A stretch of 25,463 nucleotides of DNA from Pseudomonadota bacterium (GCA_023399375.1 JAEWPX010000119.1:1-25463), one strand, 5' to 3'; positions 14,311 to 22,623 are shown, numbered from the stretch's first letter. The notes: a model not told the origin generated them from the sequence alone. A program made the numbers and translations.

Positions 14311-15855
14311 ATGCGTGAGATCGCCGTCATCGGGGCCACGGGGTATGTCGGAGCCCGGCTTGTGCCGGTCCTTTTGCACGAGGGACACGCTGTCGCGGCC
14401 CTGGGGCGGTCCGCAAGCAAAATCGCCGGCAGGCCGTATGCCGCGCATCGCAATCTGCGCATCGCCCACGCCGACGTGATGGACGAGGCGTCCCTGTGCG
14501 CCGCTTTGGAAGGCGTCGGCGTCGCCTACTATCTGGTGCACTCCATGAACGCGGCGATCAGGGACTACGCCGCCGCGGACCGCGTCGCGGCCGAGAACAT
14601 GGCGAAAGCGGCGGCCCGGGCCGGGGTGGGCCGGATCATTTATCTCGGCGGGCTGGGCAGGAAGGAAGATCACCTCAGCCGCCACCTGCATTCGCGCACG
14701 GAGGTGGGCGCGCTCCTGTCCCGGGGCTCCGTTCCCGTCACATGGCTGCGGGCGGCCATGATCCTGGGCTCGGGAAGCGCCTCCTTCGAAATCATGCGCT
14801 ATCTGGTGGACCGGTTGCCGGTCATGATCGTGCCGCGTTGGGTCGATACGAAGTGCCAGCCCATCGCCATCGCCAACGTCCTCGACTACCTCGTCGGCTG
14901 TTTGCACAGCCCCGAGACGGCGGGGCGCAGCTTCGACGTCGGCGGGCCGGACGTGGTGAGCTATGGCGAGCTGTTCGACATCTACGCGGAAGAGGCGGGG
15001 CTTCCCAAACGCAGGCGGCTGCATGTGCCGTTTTTTACGCCGGCGCTCAGCGCGAGGTGGATTCATCTGGTCACGCCGGTGCCGGCAAGCATCGGCAGGC
15101 CCTTGGCCGAGGGGCTGCGCAACGAGGCTGTCTGCACGGAAGAGGCCATTCGCGCCTGTGTGCCGGTCCGTTTGATCGGCTGCCGCGAAGCCATCCGCGA
15201 GGCCCTCGCGGACACCCGGGAAGACCGGGTCGTCAGCTGTTGGTCCGACGCCGGGGATATCCGTCCCCCGGCCATGATTTCTCCGGGCGACCCCGGGTAT
15301 GCCGGCGGCACCGTGCTGGAGATGAGTTACGCCTGCCTGGCGCAAGGGGCGGCCGCGCCGTTGTGGAAGGAGGTCGTCGCCATCGGCGGCAAGACCGGCT
15401 GGCTCTATCTCGACGGGTTGTGGCGGCTGCGAGGCTGGTTCGACCGGCTGATCGGCGGCATCGGTCTGACCCGGGGGCGGCGGCAGGGAGGCGTGCTCGC
15501 CCCGGGGGACGCCTTGGACTGTTTCCGGGTGCTTGGGCTTGTGGAGAACAGGCTGCTGCTGTTGCGTTTCAACATGCGTCTTCCGGGAGAGGCGGTCTTG
15601 CGGATCGCCTTGGAGGAAGAGGGGCCGGACCTCGTGCGGCTTCGGCTGAACGCGCTTTTCCGGCCGCGCGGCCTCGCGGGGCTCGTGTATTGGGCGTTGC
15701 TCAAGCCGGCGCATCGCCATTTGTTCAAAGGGCTGCTGCGGACGTTGGTGCGACGCGCGCGCCTGCCCCTGCGCGAACCTCCGGCGCCTTACCAGGGCGG
15801 ACGCGAGGTCTGCGTCCTGCCCGAAGCGGAAGGCCGGCGGGACGGATCGCGCTAG
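14311..15855 (+). CDS. NAD(P)-binding SDR/NmrA-like protein with C-terminal DUF2867-type domain
   Basis: This is a 514-residue cytoplasmic protein. An atypical SDR domain (about 1-290) begins with EIAVIGATGYVGARL, the GxxGxxG motif at residues 8-14. It continues with HADVMDEASL, YYLVHSMN, IIYLGGLGRKEDHLSRHL, AMILGSGSASFEIMRYL and FDVGGPDVVSYGEL. There is no YxxxK, as usual for the NmrA/complex-I-subunit-like group. The C-terminal part (about 330-490) matches the DUF2867 pattern, with IGGKTGWLYLDGLWRLRGWFDRLIGGIGLTRGRR and RLNALFRPRGLAGLVYWALLKPAHRHLF. The activity of this two-domain family is not established. ATG 14311 was chosen because it starts the Rossmann strand; an in-frame GTG at 14263 is possible. 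The gene converges on the membrane-protein gene with 13 bp between stops. Confidence 0.87.
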   Translation: MREIAVIGATGYVGARLVPVLLHEGHAVAALGRSASKIAGRPYAAHRNLRIAHADVMDEASLCAALEGVGVAYYLVHSMNAAIRDYAAADRVAAENMAKAAARAGVGRIIYLGGLGRKEDHLSRHLHSRTEVGALLSRGSVPVTWLRAAMILGSGSASFEIMRYLVDRLPVMIVPRWVDTKCQPIAIANVLDYLVGCLHSPETAGRSFDVGGPDVVSYGELFDIYAEEAGLPKRRRLHVPFFTPALSARWIHLVTPVPASIGRPLAEGLRNEAVCTEEAIRACVPVRLIGCREAIREALADTREDRVVSCWSDAGDIRPPAMISPGDPGYAGGTVLEMSYACLAQGAAAPLWKEVVAIGGKTGWLYLDGLWRLRGWFDRLIGGIGLTRGRRQGGVLAPGDALDCFRVLGLVENRLLLLRFNMRLPGEAVLRIALEEEGPDLVRLRLNALFRPRGLAGLVYWALLKPAHRHLFKGLLRTLVRRARLPLREPPAPYQGGREVCVLPEAEGRRDGSR

Positions 15856-15868
15856 GGACGCCGCGGCG

Positions 15869-17176
15869 TCAGTGCGGAATGTGCGCCAGCCCGACCCGGA
15901 TGAACGAGTAGAAGGACATGGCGCACATGGCCAGGGCCAGGGGCAGGGTGACGGGCAGCGTGCGATTCGCGGCCGGGGCGAAGCGGGCGAGCATCATGCC
16001 GGCCATGGCCCCGATGGGGAAGAGGTAGCGGCCCTGGGCCTGGAAATCGGAAGTCCAGGAGTGCCAGGTGGACTGGAACACGGTGAGCGCGGCGAAGAGC
16101 AAAAAGACGAGCACGCCGGACGTGCCGCCGCTGCCGCCGTGCATGACGAGCGCCAGCGCAAGCGCGCCCACAAGCGTCCAGAGCAGGTAGCCCATGTAGC
16201 GGTAGTAGATATAGGGCGCGTAGATCTTCATGTAGTCGTAGACGCCGAACGAGGTGCGAAACGACCAGATGTGCCAGGTCCAGACGGTGAAAAGCTGGGG
16301 ATAGGTCAGGCCCTGGTCGCGCATGCGCAGGCCCCAGAACTGGGTGCCGGCCTCCTGGGCCGAGGGCTTGTAGTCCTCGCGGGCGTATTTCTCCGCGTTT
16401 TGCGTGGGCACTTCCGGCCGCACGGTGCGGTTGATGAAGACGTTGTGCCCCCAGCGCGCGCCGAAGATCGCGGCGGCGATCATAAAGACCACGGCGGCGT
16501 TTTTCGCCGCCGCGCCCATGTTGCGGACGTGCAGGCCGCACACGCCGAAAAACGCCAGGGCAAACGCCGCGAAGACGTAGAAATTCTGTTTGGAAATGAC
16601 CACGAGGCCGAGCAGGAGCCCCATGTACAGCAGGCGTCTGGCATCCTTGTCGCGCAATGTCAGCGGCAGGGGCGTGACGGGCGGGTCGAGCCGAGCCGTC
16701 AGGTAGACGATGCAGAAGGTGAGGAAGGTCGGAAAGGCGTCGCCGTTGAAATAGCTGAAAACGTACCAGAGCTGCGGCGTGATGAAAAGCGGCACGAACG
16801 CTATCTTGCGGTCGTCCGGCAGACGCAGGAACAACACCATCAGGATGGCGTAGAGAAAGATGTCGAAAAAGCGCAGGGCGATATAGTCCTTTCCCGCCAG
16901 GGGCATGATCAGGTGCGCGAACTTGCCGGCGAAGAAGTAGACGATGTCGAGCTGCTGCAGGTAGCTGATGCCGTAATTGCTGAAGGAATGGGCCAGCCGC
17001 GGGTCGTCCAGCGCCGGAAAGTCCCAGTACGTGATGAAGTAGCGGGCGGCGTTGATATGGTCGAGCTCGTCGGGATGGACGTTTAAGCGGCTGCCCGTGG
17101 CCATGGCGACCATCAGCGCCAGGATGCCGACGCCGAGCAGGCCAAAGGCCAGGTTTTTCAGCATGGTTCTGGTCAT
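15869..17176 (-). CDS. Polytopic membrane protein, DUF2142 / GT-C glycosyltransferase-like
   Basis: This 435-residue protein has about ten hydrophobic segments, the first at 8-26 (NLAFGLLGVGILALMVAMA). Directly after it comes NVHPDELDHINAARYF. An acidic HPDE/DE-H motif in the first extracytoplasmic loop is typical of DUF2142 proteins and of GT-C enzymes that use polyprenyl-linked sugars. A large loop at about 255-300 (RTVRPEVPTQNAEKYARED) and the late FQAQGRYLFPIGAM motif also agree with DUF2142. I infer a role in lipid-linked sugar transfer or polysaccharide export; the substrate is unknown. The ATG at 17176 lies 3 bp after the hemC stop, with AAGGAAGG inside the end of hemC as ribosome site, so the two are translated from one message although they share no pathway. 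Confidence 0.85.
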   Translation of the reverse strand: MTRTMLKNLAFGLLGVGILALMVAMATGSRLNVHPDELDHINAARYFITYWDFPALDDPRLAHSFSNYGISYLQQLDIVYFFAGKFAHLIMPLAGKDYIALRFFDIFLYAILMVLFLRLPDDRKIAFVPLFITPQLWYVFSYFNGDAFPTFLTFCIVYLTARLDPPVTPLPLTLRDKDARRLLYMGLLLGLVVISKQNFYVFAAFALAFFGVCGLHVRNMGAAAKNAAVVFMIAAAIFGARWGHNVFINRTVRPEVPTQNAEKYAREDYKPSAQEAGTQFWGLRMRDQGLTYPQLFTVWTWHIWSFRTSFGVYDYMKIYAPYIYYRYMGYLLWTLVGALALALVMHGGSGGTSGVLVFLLFAALTVFQSTWHSWTSDFQAQGRYLFPIGAMAGMMLARFAPAANRTLPVTLPLALAMCAMSFYSFIRVGLAHIPH

Positions 17177-17179
17177 GGC

Positions 17180-18112
17180 TCAGGAGCCTTCCTTGCAGAC
17201 GGCTTCGAGGATGGCTTTGGCCCCCCGGGCGAGCAGGGTGTCCGCCAGGGCGCGCCCGAGCGCCGCCGCGTCGGCGCGGCGGCCGCTTACCGTGTCGCGG
17301 TAGGTCTCGCCGGAGTCGGGATGGGCGACGAGGCCGGACAGGGTGAGCGCGTCCCCGTCGAGCACGGCATGGGCGGCGATGGGCACCTGGCAGCCGCCTT
17401 CCAGGCGGGCGAGGAAGGCGCGTTCGGCGGCCACGGCGTCGCGGCTTTCGGGATGGTCGAAAAAGGCCAGCATGGCGGCGGTTTCCGGGTCGTCCAGGCG
17501 GTATTCGATGCCGAGCGCTCCCTGGGCCGCGGCGGGCAGGAAGCGGGGCGGCGTCAGGCGCACGGCCTTGGGCGCGCAAAGGCCCAGGCGGTTGAGGCCC
17601 GCGGCCGCGACGACGATGGCGTCGAACAGGCCGTCTGTGAGCTTGCCCACCCGGGTGTCCAGGTTGCCGCGCAGGTCGGTGATGTCGAGGTCATGGCGGA
17701 TGGCCGTGAGCTGGGCTTTGCGGCGCAGGCTGCTCGTGCCGACGCGTGCGCCGGCGGGCAGGGCCTCCAGGGAATCGTGGCGCACGGACAGGAACATGTC
17801 GCACGGGTCTTCGCGCTCGGGCACGATGCCGACCACGAGGCCCTCGGGCTGCTCGGCGGGCACGTCCTTCATGGAATGCACGGCGAGATCGGCCCGGCCG
17901 TCGAGGAGGGCTTCCTCGATTTCCTTGACGAAAAGCCCCTTGCCGCCAACCTTGGCCAGCGGCACGTCCAGGATCTTGTCGCCCTTGGTCTTGATGGGCA
18001 GCAGGTCCACGACGAGCCCGGGATGGGTTTCGCGCAGCCTGGCCGCCACGTGGTTGGCCTGCCACAGGGCCAGTTTGCTGCCACGGGTGGCGATGACGAG
18101 TTTGTCGCGCAT
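17180..18112 (-). CDS. hemC: Porphobilinogen deaminase (hydroxymethylbilane synthase)
   Basis: HemC joins four porphobilinogens into hydroxymethylbilane, the tetrapyrrole precursor needed for siroheme, haem and cobalamin. The 310-residue product has the family length (about 310). Motifs in order are LVIATRGSKLALWQA at the start, HSMKDVPAE with the catalytic Asp, GTSSLRRKAQL with the cofactor-binding Arg pair, DLRGNLDTRVGKL, and C241 in LEGGCQVPIAAHA, the residue that carries the dipyrromethane cofactor. I chose ATG 18112 because homologues start just before this first strand; a TTG at 18148 would add 12 residues. The ribosome site is not strong. The gene lies downstream of gmhA and the zinc-ribbon gene on the same strand. 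Confidence 0.97.
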   Translation of the reverse strand: MRDKLVIATRGSKLALWQANHVAARLRETHPGLVVDLLPIKTKGDKILDVPLAKVGGKGLFVKEIEEALLDGRADLAVHSMKDVPAEQPEGLVVGIVPEREDPCDMFLSVRHDSLEALPAGARVGTSSLRRKAQLTAIRHDLDITDLRGNLDTRVGKLTDGLFDAIVVAAAGLNRLGLCAPKAVRLTPPRFLPAAAQGALGIEYRLDDPETAAMLAFFDHPESRDAVAAERAFLARLEGGCQVPIAAHAVLDGDALTLSGLVAHPDSGETYRDTVSGRRADAAALGRALADTLLARGAKAILEAVCKEGS

Positions 18113-18325
18113 GTACGGTGTCCGGACGCCTGGGAGCGTGGGTTGCAAACGGCCGCGGACCGCGGGGGACGCTTTTGGCGTCGCCCGCGATCCGGGCCGG
18201 TCATGGTTGCGTGGGGTCGGCCTCGTGTCGCACCCTTGAACAGGATCGGGGGCTTTTCGGGGGCAACACGGTCGAATCGTTTTATTTCTTGAAAAGTACC
18301 CAGGTATTTTCCAAGGGCCGCGACA

Positions 18326-18562
18326 CTAGTGGCAGCTGGCGCAGTTGCCGCCGGCGCATCCGGCGCAGCCGCCGCCCGAGGACGGCGCGGCCGTGCGTGC
18401 GCCGGTCTGGCCGCCGCCGGTGCGCGTCCGGCAGGTGGACATCAGTTTTTTCGTGTCGCCCGAGGCGCATTTCGGACAGGGCGGGCAGGTCGTGGCCGAA
18501 GCGGACACGATATCCTCGAACTGCGCGCCGCATTTTTCGCAGATGTACTCGTAAATGGGCAT
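18326..18562 (-). CDS. FmdB-type small zinc-ribbon protein
   Basis: This 78-residue protein begins MPIYEYICEKCGAQFEDI, the signature of the FmdB/CxxC_CxxC_SSSS zinc-ribbon family. The metal ligands are in CEKCG and CPKCAS, 22 residues apart. The end is a Ser/Gly-rich tail with a second cysteine cluster, GGGCAGCAGGNCASCH, which is frequent in family members from sulfate reducers. These proteins are annotated as regulators from the methylotroph formamidase/amidase operon, but a regulatory function is not shown for most. ATG 18562 has AAGGAG 9 nt upstream. It follows gmhA by 49 bp. A stretch of 213 bp with only an imperfect hairpin (about 18291-18312) separates it from hemC. Confidence 0.93.
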   Translation of the reverse strand: MPIYEYICEKCGAQFEDIVSASATTCPPCPKCASGDTKKLMSTCRTRTGGGQTGARTAAPSSGGGCAGCAGGNCASCH

Positions 18563-18611
18563 GGACTGGGACTCCTTCGCAAAAAAGGGATCATGGCCGG
18601 CTACGGACGCC

Positions 18612-19226
18612 CTATCGGCCTTCGAGGTAGGGCTCGAGCTCCATGACCGCCTCGAAGAGGTAGTGGTCGGTGAGCTTGCACAGCAGGTGCCCGATGGCGA
18701 TATGCACCTCCTGGATGAGCGCGGTGCGCTCGTGGGGCACGAGCAGGGCCAGGTCGCAGGCGGTCACGATGGCCCCGTTCTTTCCTGCCAGCCCCATGGT
18801 CACGCAGCCCTTCTCCCGGGCGGCGCGCAGGGCGGCCAGGACGTTTGGGCTGTTGCCGGAGGTGGAAATGCCGACCACCACGTCGCCGGGCCGGGCCAGG
18901 GCCTGCACCTGCTTGGCGAAGACCTGGTCGAATCCGTAGTCGTTGCCGATAGCGGTAAGTATCGACGTGTCGGTGGTCAAGGCCAGGGCGGGCAGGGGCG
19001 GGCGTTCCAGCTCGAAGCGGTTGACGAACTCCGCGGCCAGGTGCTGGGCGTCGGCGGCCGAACCGCCGTTGCCGCAAAAAAGGATCTTGCCCCCCCGGGC
19101 CAGGGATACGGCCATGGTCCGGGCCGCGTCGTCCACAAGCGCCGCGTTTTCGTTGAAAAAACGTGAGCGAAGGGCGAGCGCCTCCTCGGTATAGGCGGCA
19201 ATGAGCCGCATGGTGGTGTCGGACAT
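18612..19226 (-). CDS. gmhA: Sedoheptulose-7-phosphate isomerase (phosphoheptose isomerase)
   Basis: GmhA converts sedoheptulose 7-phosphate to D-glycero-D-manno-heptose 7-phosphate, the first step toward the ADP-heptose of the LPS inner core. The 204-residue product is a single SIS domain: ILFCGNGGSAADAQHLAAEFVNRF, the phosphate loop with Ser, then TTDTSILTAIGNDYGFDQVFAKQV, GISTSGNSPNVLAAL, and HIAIGHLLCKLTDHYLF with the catalytic His near the end. ATG 19226 is preceded by AAGGGGAG; the frame is open further upstream, but those residues do not fit the family. It is the first gene of a minus-strand series and lies divergent to the kinase gene, which starts at 19375. Confidence 0.95.
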   Translation of the reverse strand: MSDTTMRLIAAYTEEALALRSRFFNENAALVDDAARTMAVSLARGGKILFCGNGGSAADAQHLAAEFVNRFELERPPLPALALTTDTSILTAIGNDYGFDQVFAKQVQALARPGDVVVGISTSGNSPNVLAALRAAREKGCVTMGLAGKNGAIVTACDLALLVPHERTALIQEVHIAIGHLLCKLTDHYLFEAVMELEPYLEGR

Positions 19227-19266
19227 GGTCTCCCCTTGGCGCGAGGCCGAGGCCGGCGTCGCGCAG

Positions 19267-19286
19267 GGCCTTTGTAGCCAAAGGCC
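19267..19286. repeat. 7-bp hairpin in the gmhA leader
   Basis: GGCCTTT (19267-19273) and AAAGGCC (19280-19286) are exact reverse complements around 6 nt, 41-60 nt upstream of the gmhA start. It could be an operator or leader hairpin in the 149-bp divergent region; no further support is visible. Confidence 0.35.
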
Positions 19287-19374
19287 GCCCCGCTGACAAC
19301 GCGTAAGGCCGGCTAGGCATTCGCGGTAAAAAAGGCTAGGGTCGGCAAGACCGCCTCGGGCCGAGCAGAAGCAC

Positions 19375-19905
19375 ATGCAACCATCACTTTTGGGACGGAT
19401 TTCCGACGAGGGCTGCGTGAGCCTCATCGGCATGGCCGGGGCCGGCAAGACCACCCTGGCCTCGCTGCTCGCCCGCCGCCTGGGCTGGGCCAGCCTGGAC
19501 ACGGACCGCCTCATCGAGGCTACGGCCGGAGCCAGCCTGCCGTCGCTTCTGGAAAAACTTGGGCTCGAGGGATTCCTCCGCCTGGAAGAGGACGTCGTCG
19601 CCGGGCTTGGCGTCAAGCGCTGCGTGGTCGCCACCGGCGGCTCGGTCATCTACGCCCCGCGCGCCGTGGCCAGGCTCAAGGCCTGCGGCCCGCTGGTTTT
19701 TTTGTCCATCGACCTGGACACGTTCCTGGCGCGCCTCGGCGATCCCGGCCAGCGCGCCTTTGTCGTGCCGGCGGGGATGACGCTGCCCGAAGTCTTCGCC
19801 GCACGGCAGCCGCTCTACGCCGCGGCCGCCGACCTGACCGTAACGAGCTGCGGTGTTTCGCCCGAGGCGTGCGCCGCGCAAATCCTGGAAGGAATCGCCT
19901 CGTGA
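19375..19905 (+). CDS. Shikimate kinase-fold small-molecule kinase; substrate uncertain (shikimate or homoserine)
   Basis: This 176-residue P-loop kinase has the shikimate kinase length and order. Walker A GMAGAGKTT is at 19-27. DTDRLIE has the substrate/Mg Asp pair D42/D44. R69 in FLRLEE corresponds to the FRxxE arginine. The lid region has R127, and R144 sits in AARQPLY. The substrate-binding loop, normally ATGGGS, is ATGGS here (residues 86-90): one Gly of the GGG motif is absent, and the FRxxE Phe is Leu. Both changes are in shikimate-contacting segments, so a different acceptor such as homoserine is possible. If it is a true shikimate kinase it makes shikimate 3-phosphate for chorismate. 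ATG 19375 is preceded by a modest AGCAGAAG. Its stop overlaps the next gene start (GTGA). Confidence 0.85.
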   Translation: MQPSLLGRISDEGCVSLIGMAGAGKTTLASLLARRLGWASLDTDRLIEATAGASLPSLLEKLGLEGFLRLEEDVVAGLGVKRCVVATGGSVIYAPRAVARLKACGPLVFLSIDLDTFLARLGDPGQRAFVVPAGMTLPEVFAARQPLYAAAADLTVTSCGVSPEACAAQILEGIAS

Positions 19906-20501
19906 CCGCACCGTTTCCCGCCTCGCGCCGCCGGGTCGTCCTGGCCAAGCTCGCGAAGCTCTACGCCGACATGGACGCGGCCTACTCGGCCGCTGCCGCC
20001 GCCGCCGGACTCGACTGCGCGGGCTGCGCCGAGAACTGCTGCGTGAGCTTTTTTCAGCACCACACCCATGCCGAATGGCTCTACCTCCACGCGGGCCTCG
20101 ACGCCCTGCCCGCCGAGAAGCGCGAGGTCTACGTCGCCCGGGCCCGGGACTACGTTGCCGCCTGCCGCGAGGCGCTTTCGCGCGGGGAGACGCCGCGCGT
20201 CATGTGCCCGCTCAACGACGACGGCCTGTGCGGGCTCTACGACCATAGGCTCATGATCTGCCGCCTGCACGGCGTGCCCAACGTGCTGATCGGCTCCATG
20301 GGCGTGCGCGAGTTTCCGGGCTGCGGCCCGTGCCAGCGCCTGACGGCCGAGGGCAAGGGCGGCAAGGCCATGGACCGCACGCCGCTGCTCAAGCGTCTGG
20401 CGGCCCTGGAAATGGAACTGTGGGGCAGCCGGCCGGGCCGGCCGCCCAAGGTGGATATGACCCTTGCGGAAATGATCCTGGCCGGCCCGCCCGGGAAGTA
20501 G
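19902..20501 (+). CDS. YkgJ-like cysteine-cluster protein (Fe/Zn-binding)
   Basis: The 199-residue cytoplasmic protein carries the CxxCxxCC-type cluster of the YkgJ/UPF0153 family (PF03692). The first group is DCAGCAENCC. It is followed by CPLNDDGLCGLYDHRLMICRLHG, where the YxxRPxxCRxxG-like motif reads YDHRLMICRLHG, and then FPGCGPCQ. The eight or so cysteines probably hold an iron-sulfur cluster or zinc; function in this family is not established. The GTG at 19902 overlaps the kinase stop (GTGA) and has GGAAGGA 8 nt upstream, so the two genes are translationally coupled. A lipoprotein gene follows after 23 bp. Confidence 0.88.
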   Translation: MTAPFPASRRRVVLAKLAKLYADMDAAYSAAAAAAGLDCAGCAENCCVSFFQHHTHAEWLYLHAGLDALPAEKREVYVARARDYVAACREALSRGETPRVMCPLNDDGLCGLYDHRLMICRLHGVPNVLIGSMGVREFPGCGPCQRLTAEGKGGKAMDRTPLLKRLAALEMELWGSRPGRPPKVDMTLAEMILAGPPGK

Positions 20502-20524
20502 CCGGCGGCCTTGGGGGAGGGGAG

Positions 20525-21064
20525 ATGCGTAGTTCGCGACGTCTGACGCACCGGTTTCCGGTTCTCGTTGCCGCGGGGTGCCTTCTGGCGCTTCTTGCCG
20601 GCTGCGCCACGCTTTCCGTGTCGCATCTGGAGTCGAAGCCCATCGCCGCCGGGCCGCCCACGGTCATCGCCATGAAGTATTGGCGGTTCGAATTCTCGGG
20701 CGCGCTCTCCGGCCAGTCCTTCGTCATCCGCGGCCGCGCCACGCCCGTGACCGGCGATTTGCCGCCCTGGGTCGACCGCGCCGAGGAGGTCACCTTCGCC
20801 GCCTACCTGCGCGACCCGGCCGGCAATGTCCTGGCCAAGGCCGAAAAGACCTATCCGGGTATGCCCCTTGCCCCGGACGCGGCAGTGCCCTTCGAATTCG
20901 TCCTCGACCCGGCCGGAAGCGCCGCCGGGGATTACGCCGTGTCCTTCGGCTACCGCACGCTCTTCGGCTCGGCCAAGGCGCGCAGCGCCCTGGGCGCGAA
21001 ATCGGGGCCGCCGCCGGCGGGTTCGGTCGTTTTCGTCGGCGAGGGCGCGGTGCTCAAGCACTAG
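20525..21064 (+). CDS. Lipoprotein of unknown function
   Basis: The 179-residue product has a basic N terminus, a hydrophobic core and the lipobox LLAGC with C27, so it is a membrane-anchored lipoprotein. Asp is not at +2, which is consistent with sorting to the outer membrane. The mature part looks like one beta-sandwich domain: IAMKYWRFEFSGALSGQSFVIRGRA, VTFAAYLRDPAGNVLAKAEKTYPG, and FEFVLDPAGSAAGDYAVSFGYRTLF. This is reminiscent of an immunoglobulin-like fold, with no family that I recognise. ATG 20525 follows GGGGAGGGGAG. The gene is 23 bp after the Cys-cluster gene and probably in the same operon. A run of nine T follows shortly after the stop, but without a preceding stem. Confidence 0.82.
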   Translation: MRSSRRLTHRFPVLVAAGCLLALLAGCATLSVSHLESKPIAAGPPTVIAMKYWRFEFSGALSGQSFVIRGRATPVTGDLPPWVDRAEEVTFAAYLRDPAGNVLAKAEKTYPGMPLAPDAAVPFEFVLDPAGSAAGDYAVSFGYRTLFGSAKARSALGAKSGPPPAGSVVFVGEGAVLKH

Positions 21065-21262
21065 CCCGGTTTTTTTTTGGGGCACGCCGTTTTTGCACGC
21101 TCTCGCCCCCGAAAAGACAGGCGTTTTTTCGGAGGCGATGCGCGAGTCCGAGACTGCTTCCCGCGCCTTGCCAGCCGGGGCCGCGCGACGTAGGGTGCGG
21201 CCCTTCCCGGCCCGACCGGGCGAAACCGGCCGCAACCGGCCAACCCGATTCCCTTGCCGCCC

Positions 21263-22552
21263 ATGAAACGTCGTATCCTTCGCGTCCTCGGCATCGCGCT
21301 GCTCGTCGTCGTCCAGGTCGTGGCCGTGTGCTTTGTCGTGGACTTCTTCTTCCGCCGCTACGAAAAGGAGCACGTCTTTTCCTACGCCAGGAGGGACGCC
21401 CAGGACTATTCCCTGGAGGCGATGCTTTTGAACGACCACCATGACGTCGTGCAAAAGAAAAAGCCCCGGGACGAGTTCCGCATCCTGGCCATCGGCGACT
21501 CCTTCACCTTTTCCGTGACACAGCCGCAATACGGCCTGTGCGCCGCCATCGAAAAAGAGCTCAACGCCATGGGGCTCGACCGGCGCGTGCGCGTGGTCAA
21601 CCTGGGCTTTCCCTCCATCTCCTTCCCCGACTACCTGGAGCGTTTCTACTTCTGGAGTCAGGCCCTGGAGTACGACGCCGTGGTGTTCAACGTCTACCTC
21701 GGCAACGACTTCAACGACGTGCGCAAGACGCCGTACGACCCGGCGGCGTTCAACCGGGAGCTCGCCGACCTCTGCCGCCTGGGCATGGCGTACGGCGCGT
21801 ACACCCTCGTGCCGCACCAGTATCCGTTCCGCTTCATGGATTTCATCAAGGCGCAGGTGCTCTTCAAGCTGCAAAGCGACAAGGAATTGCGCCGCCTGCT
21901 TTTCCTGCCCGACCTCGACGCCCTGGGCGTGCTGCCCGACGGGGCGGACAAGCGCTACCGCTCGCTTTTGCCCCTGTCCCCGGAGCAGATGGCCTCGGAG
22001 CGCCGCTCGACCATGAAGCCGTTTTTCAAGGACACGATGTTCGCCTACGAAAACGACATCCCCTGGTACGAGCTGCTGCTGGCCACGGCGGCAAAACTGC
22101 GCGCCTCGGGCAAGCCGGTGCTGGTCATGCTCTCCCCGCCGGAGGCGGCCGTCTCGCCGCAGGTGGGGGCGGCCGCGGCCAAGGCCCTGGACAAGGACGT
22201 CAAGGACGCCGATTTCGCCCTGCCCGGGCGCGTCACCCGGGAGCTGGCCCGGCTCGTCGGCCTGCCCCAGGACGACATCCTGGACCTGACGCCGTGCCTG
22301 GCCGGCACCACCCCGGACGGCCACGGCGCCTATTCCGGCCGCGACACCCACTGGAGCCCCGAGGGCAACGCCTGGGCCGGAAGCCTCGTGGCGCGCGCCC
22401 TGGCCGCGCGCTGGTTCGGCCGCGAGGACGGGGCCGGCTGCCCGCAGCCCGCACCGGCGTTCGAGCCCATCCCGCAACAGTTGCTCGCCCCGCTGCCCGA
22501 GGCCGCCGCCGAAGCCGCCGCCATCGTCTCCGGCTGCCCGACCGGGCGCTGA
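21263..22552 (+). CDS. Membrane-anchored SGNH hydrolase-like protein (AlgJ/AlgX type)
   Basis: The 429-residue protein has an N-terminal membrane anchor (about 6-30, VLGIALLVVVQVVAVCFVVDFFF). The periplasmic SGNH domain shows block I as AIGDSFTFS with nucleophile S80, an Asn block in VFNVYLGNDFND, and the Asp/His pair D361/H363 in GRDTHWSPEGNAW. The DTHW form of the last block is typical of AlgJ/AlgX-like acetyltransferase or esterase domains that modify exopolysaccharide. I therefore infer O-acetyl transfer or removal on a surface sugar, substrate unknown. ATG 21263 was chosen over the in-frame TTG at 21254. The ribosome site is poor. It lies 198 bp after the lipoprotein gene and is followed by a strong hairpin. 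Confidence 0.86.
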   Translation: MKRRILRVLGIALLVVVQVVAVCFVVDFFFRRYEKEHVFSYARRDAQDYSLEAMLLNDHHDVVQKKKPRDEFRILAIGDSFTFSVTQPQYGLCAAIEKELNAMGLDRRVRVVNLGFPSISFPDYLERFYFWSQALEYDAVVFNVYLGNDFNDVRKTPYDPAAFNRELADLCRLGMAYGAYTLVPHQYPFRFMDFIKAQVLFKLQSDKELRRLLFLPDLDALGVLPDGADKRYRSLLPLSPEQMASERRSTMKPFFKDTMFAYENDIPWYELLLATAAKLRASGKPVLVMLSPPEAAVSPQVGAAAAKALDKDVKDADFALPGRVTRELARLVGLPQDDILDLTPCLAGTTPDGHGAYSGRDTHWSPEGNAWAGSLVARALAARWFGREDGAGCPQPAPAFEPIPQQLLAPLPEAAAEAAAIVSGCPTGR

Positions 22553-22590
22553 CCCCGTCCCGACGCCCTTTCGCACGCGTTTTCGGCATA

Positions 22591-22623
22591 GCCGTCGCCG
22601 CCGCAACCGCGGCAGGCGACGGC
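22591..22623. repeat. 14-bp GC-rich hairpin after the SGNH hydrolase gene
   Basis: GCCGTCGCC plus GCCGC (22591-22604) pairs with GCGGC (22609-22613) and GGCGACGGC (22615-22623). The loop is AACC and A22614 is bulged. It lies 38 nt after the stop codon. There is no T-run, so it is more a 3'-end stabiliser or Rho-related signal than a classic terminator. Confidence 0.65.

Noticed and set aside
15872..17086. 404-codon open frame on the plus strand opposite the membrane protein
   Set aside because: Composition is Glu/Val/Gly/His-rich and without motifs, a typical antisense shadow; the minus strand encodes a membrane protein with the DUF2142-like motif, coupled to hemC.
20237..22606. 789-codon open frame on the minus strand
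   Set aside because: It is a shadow of the Cys-cluster, lipoprotein and SGNH hydrolase genes in GC-rich DNA. Its translation is Gly/Arg/Val-rich with no domain, while the plus-strand genes show clear family motifs.
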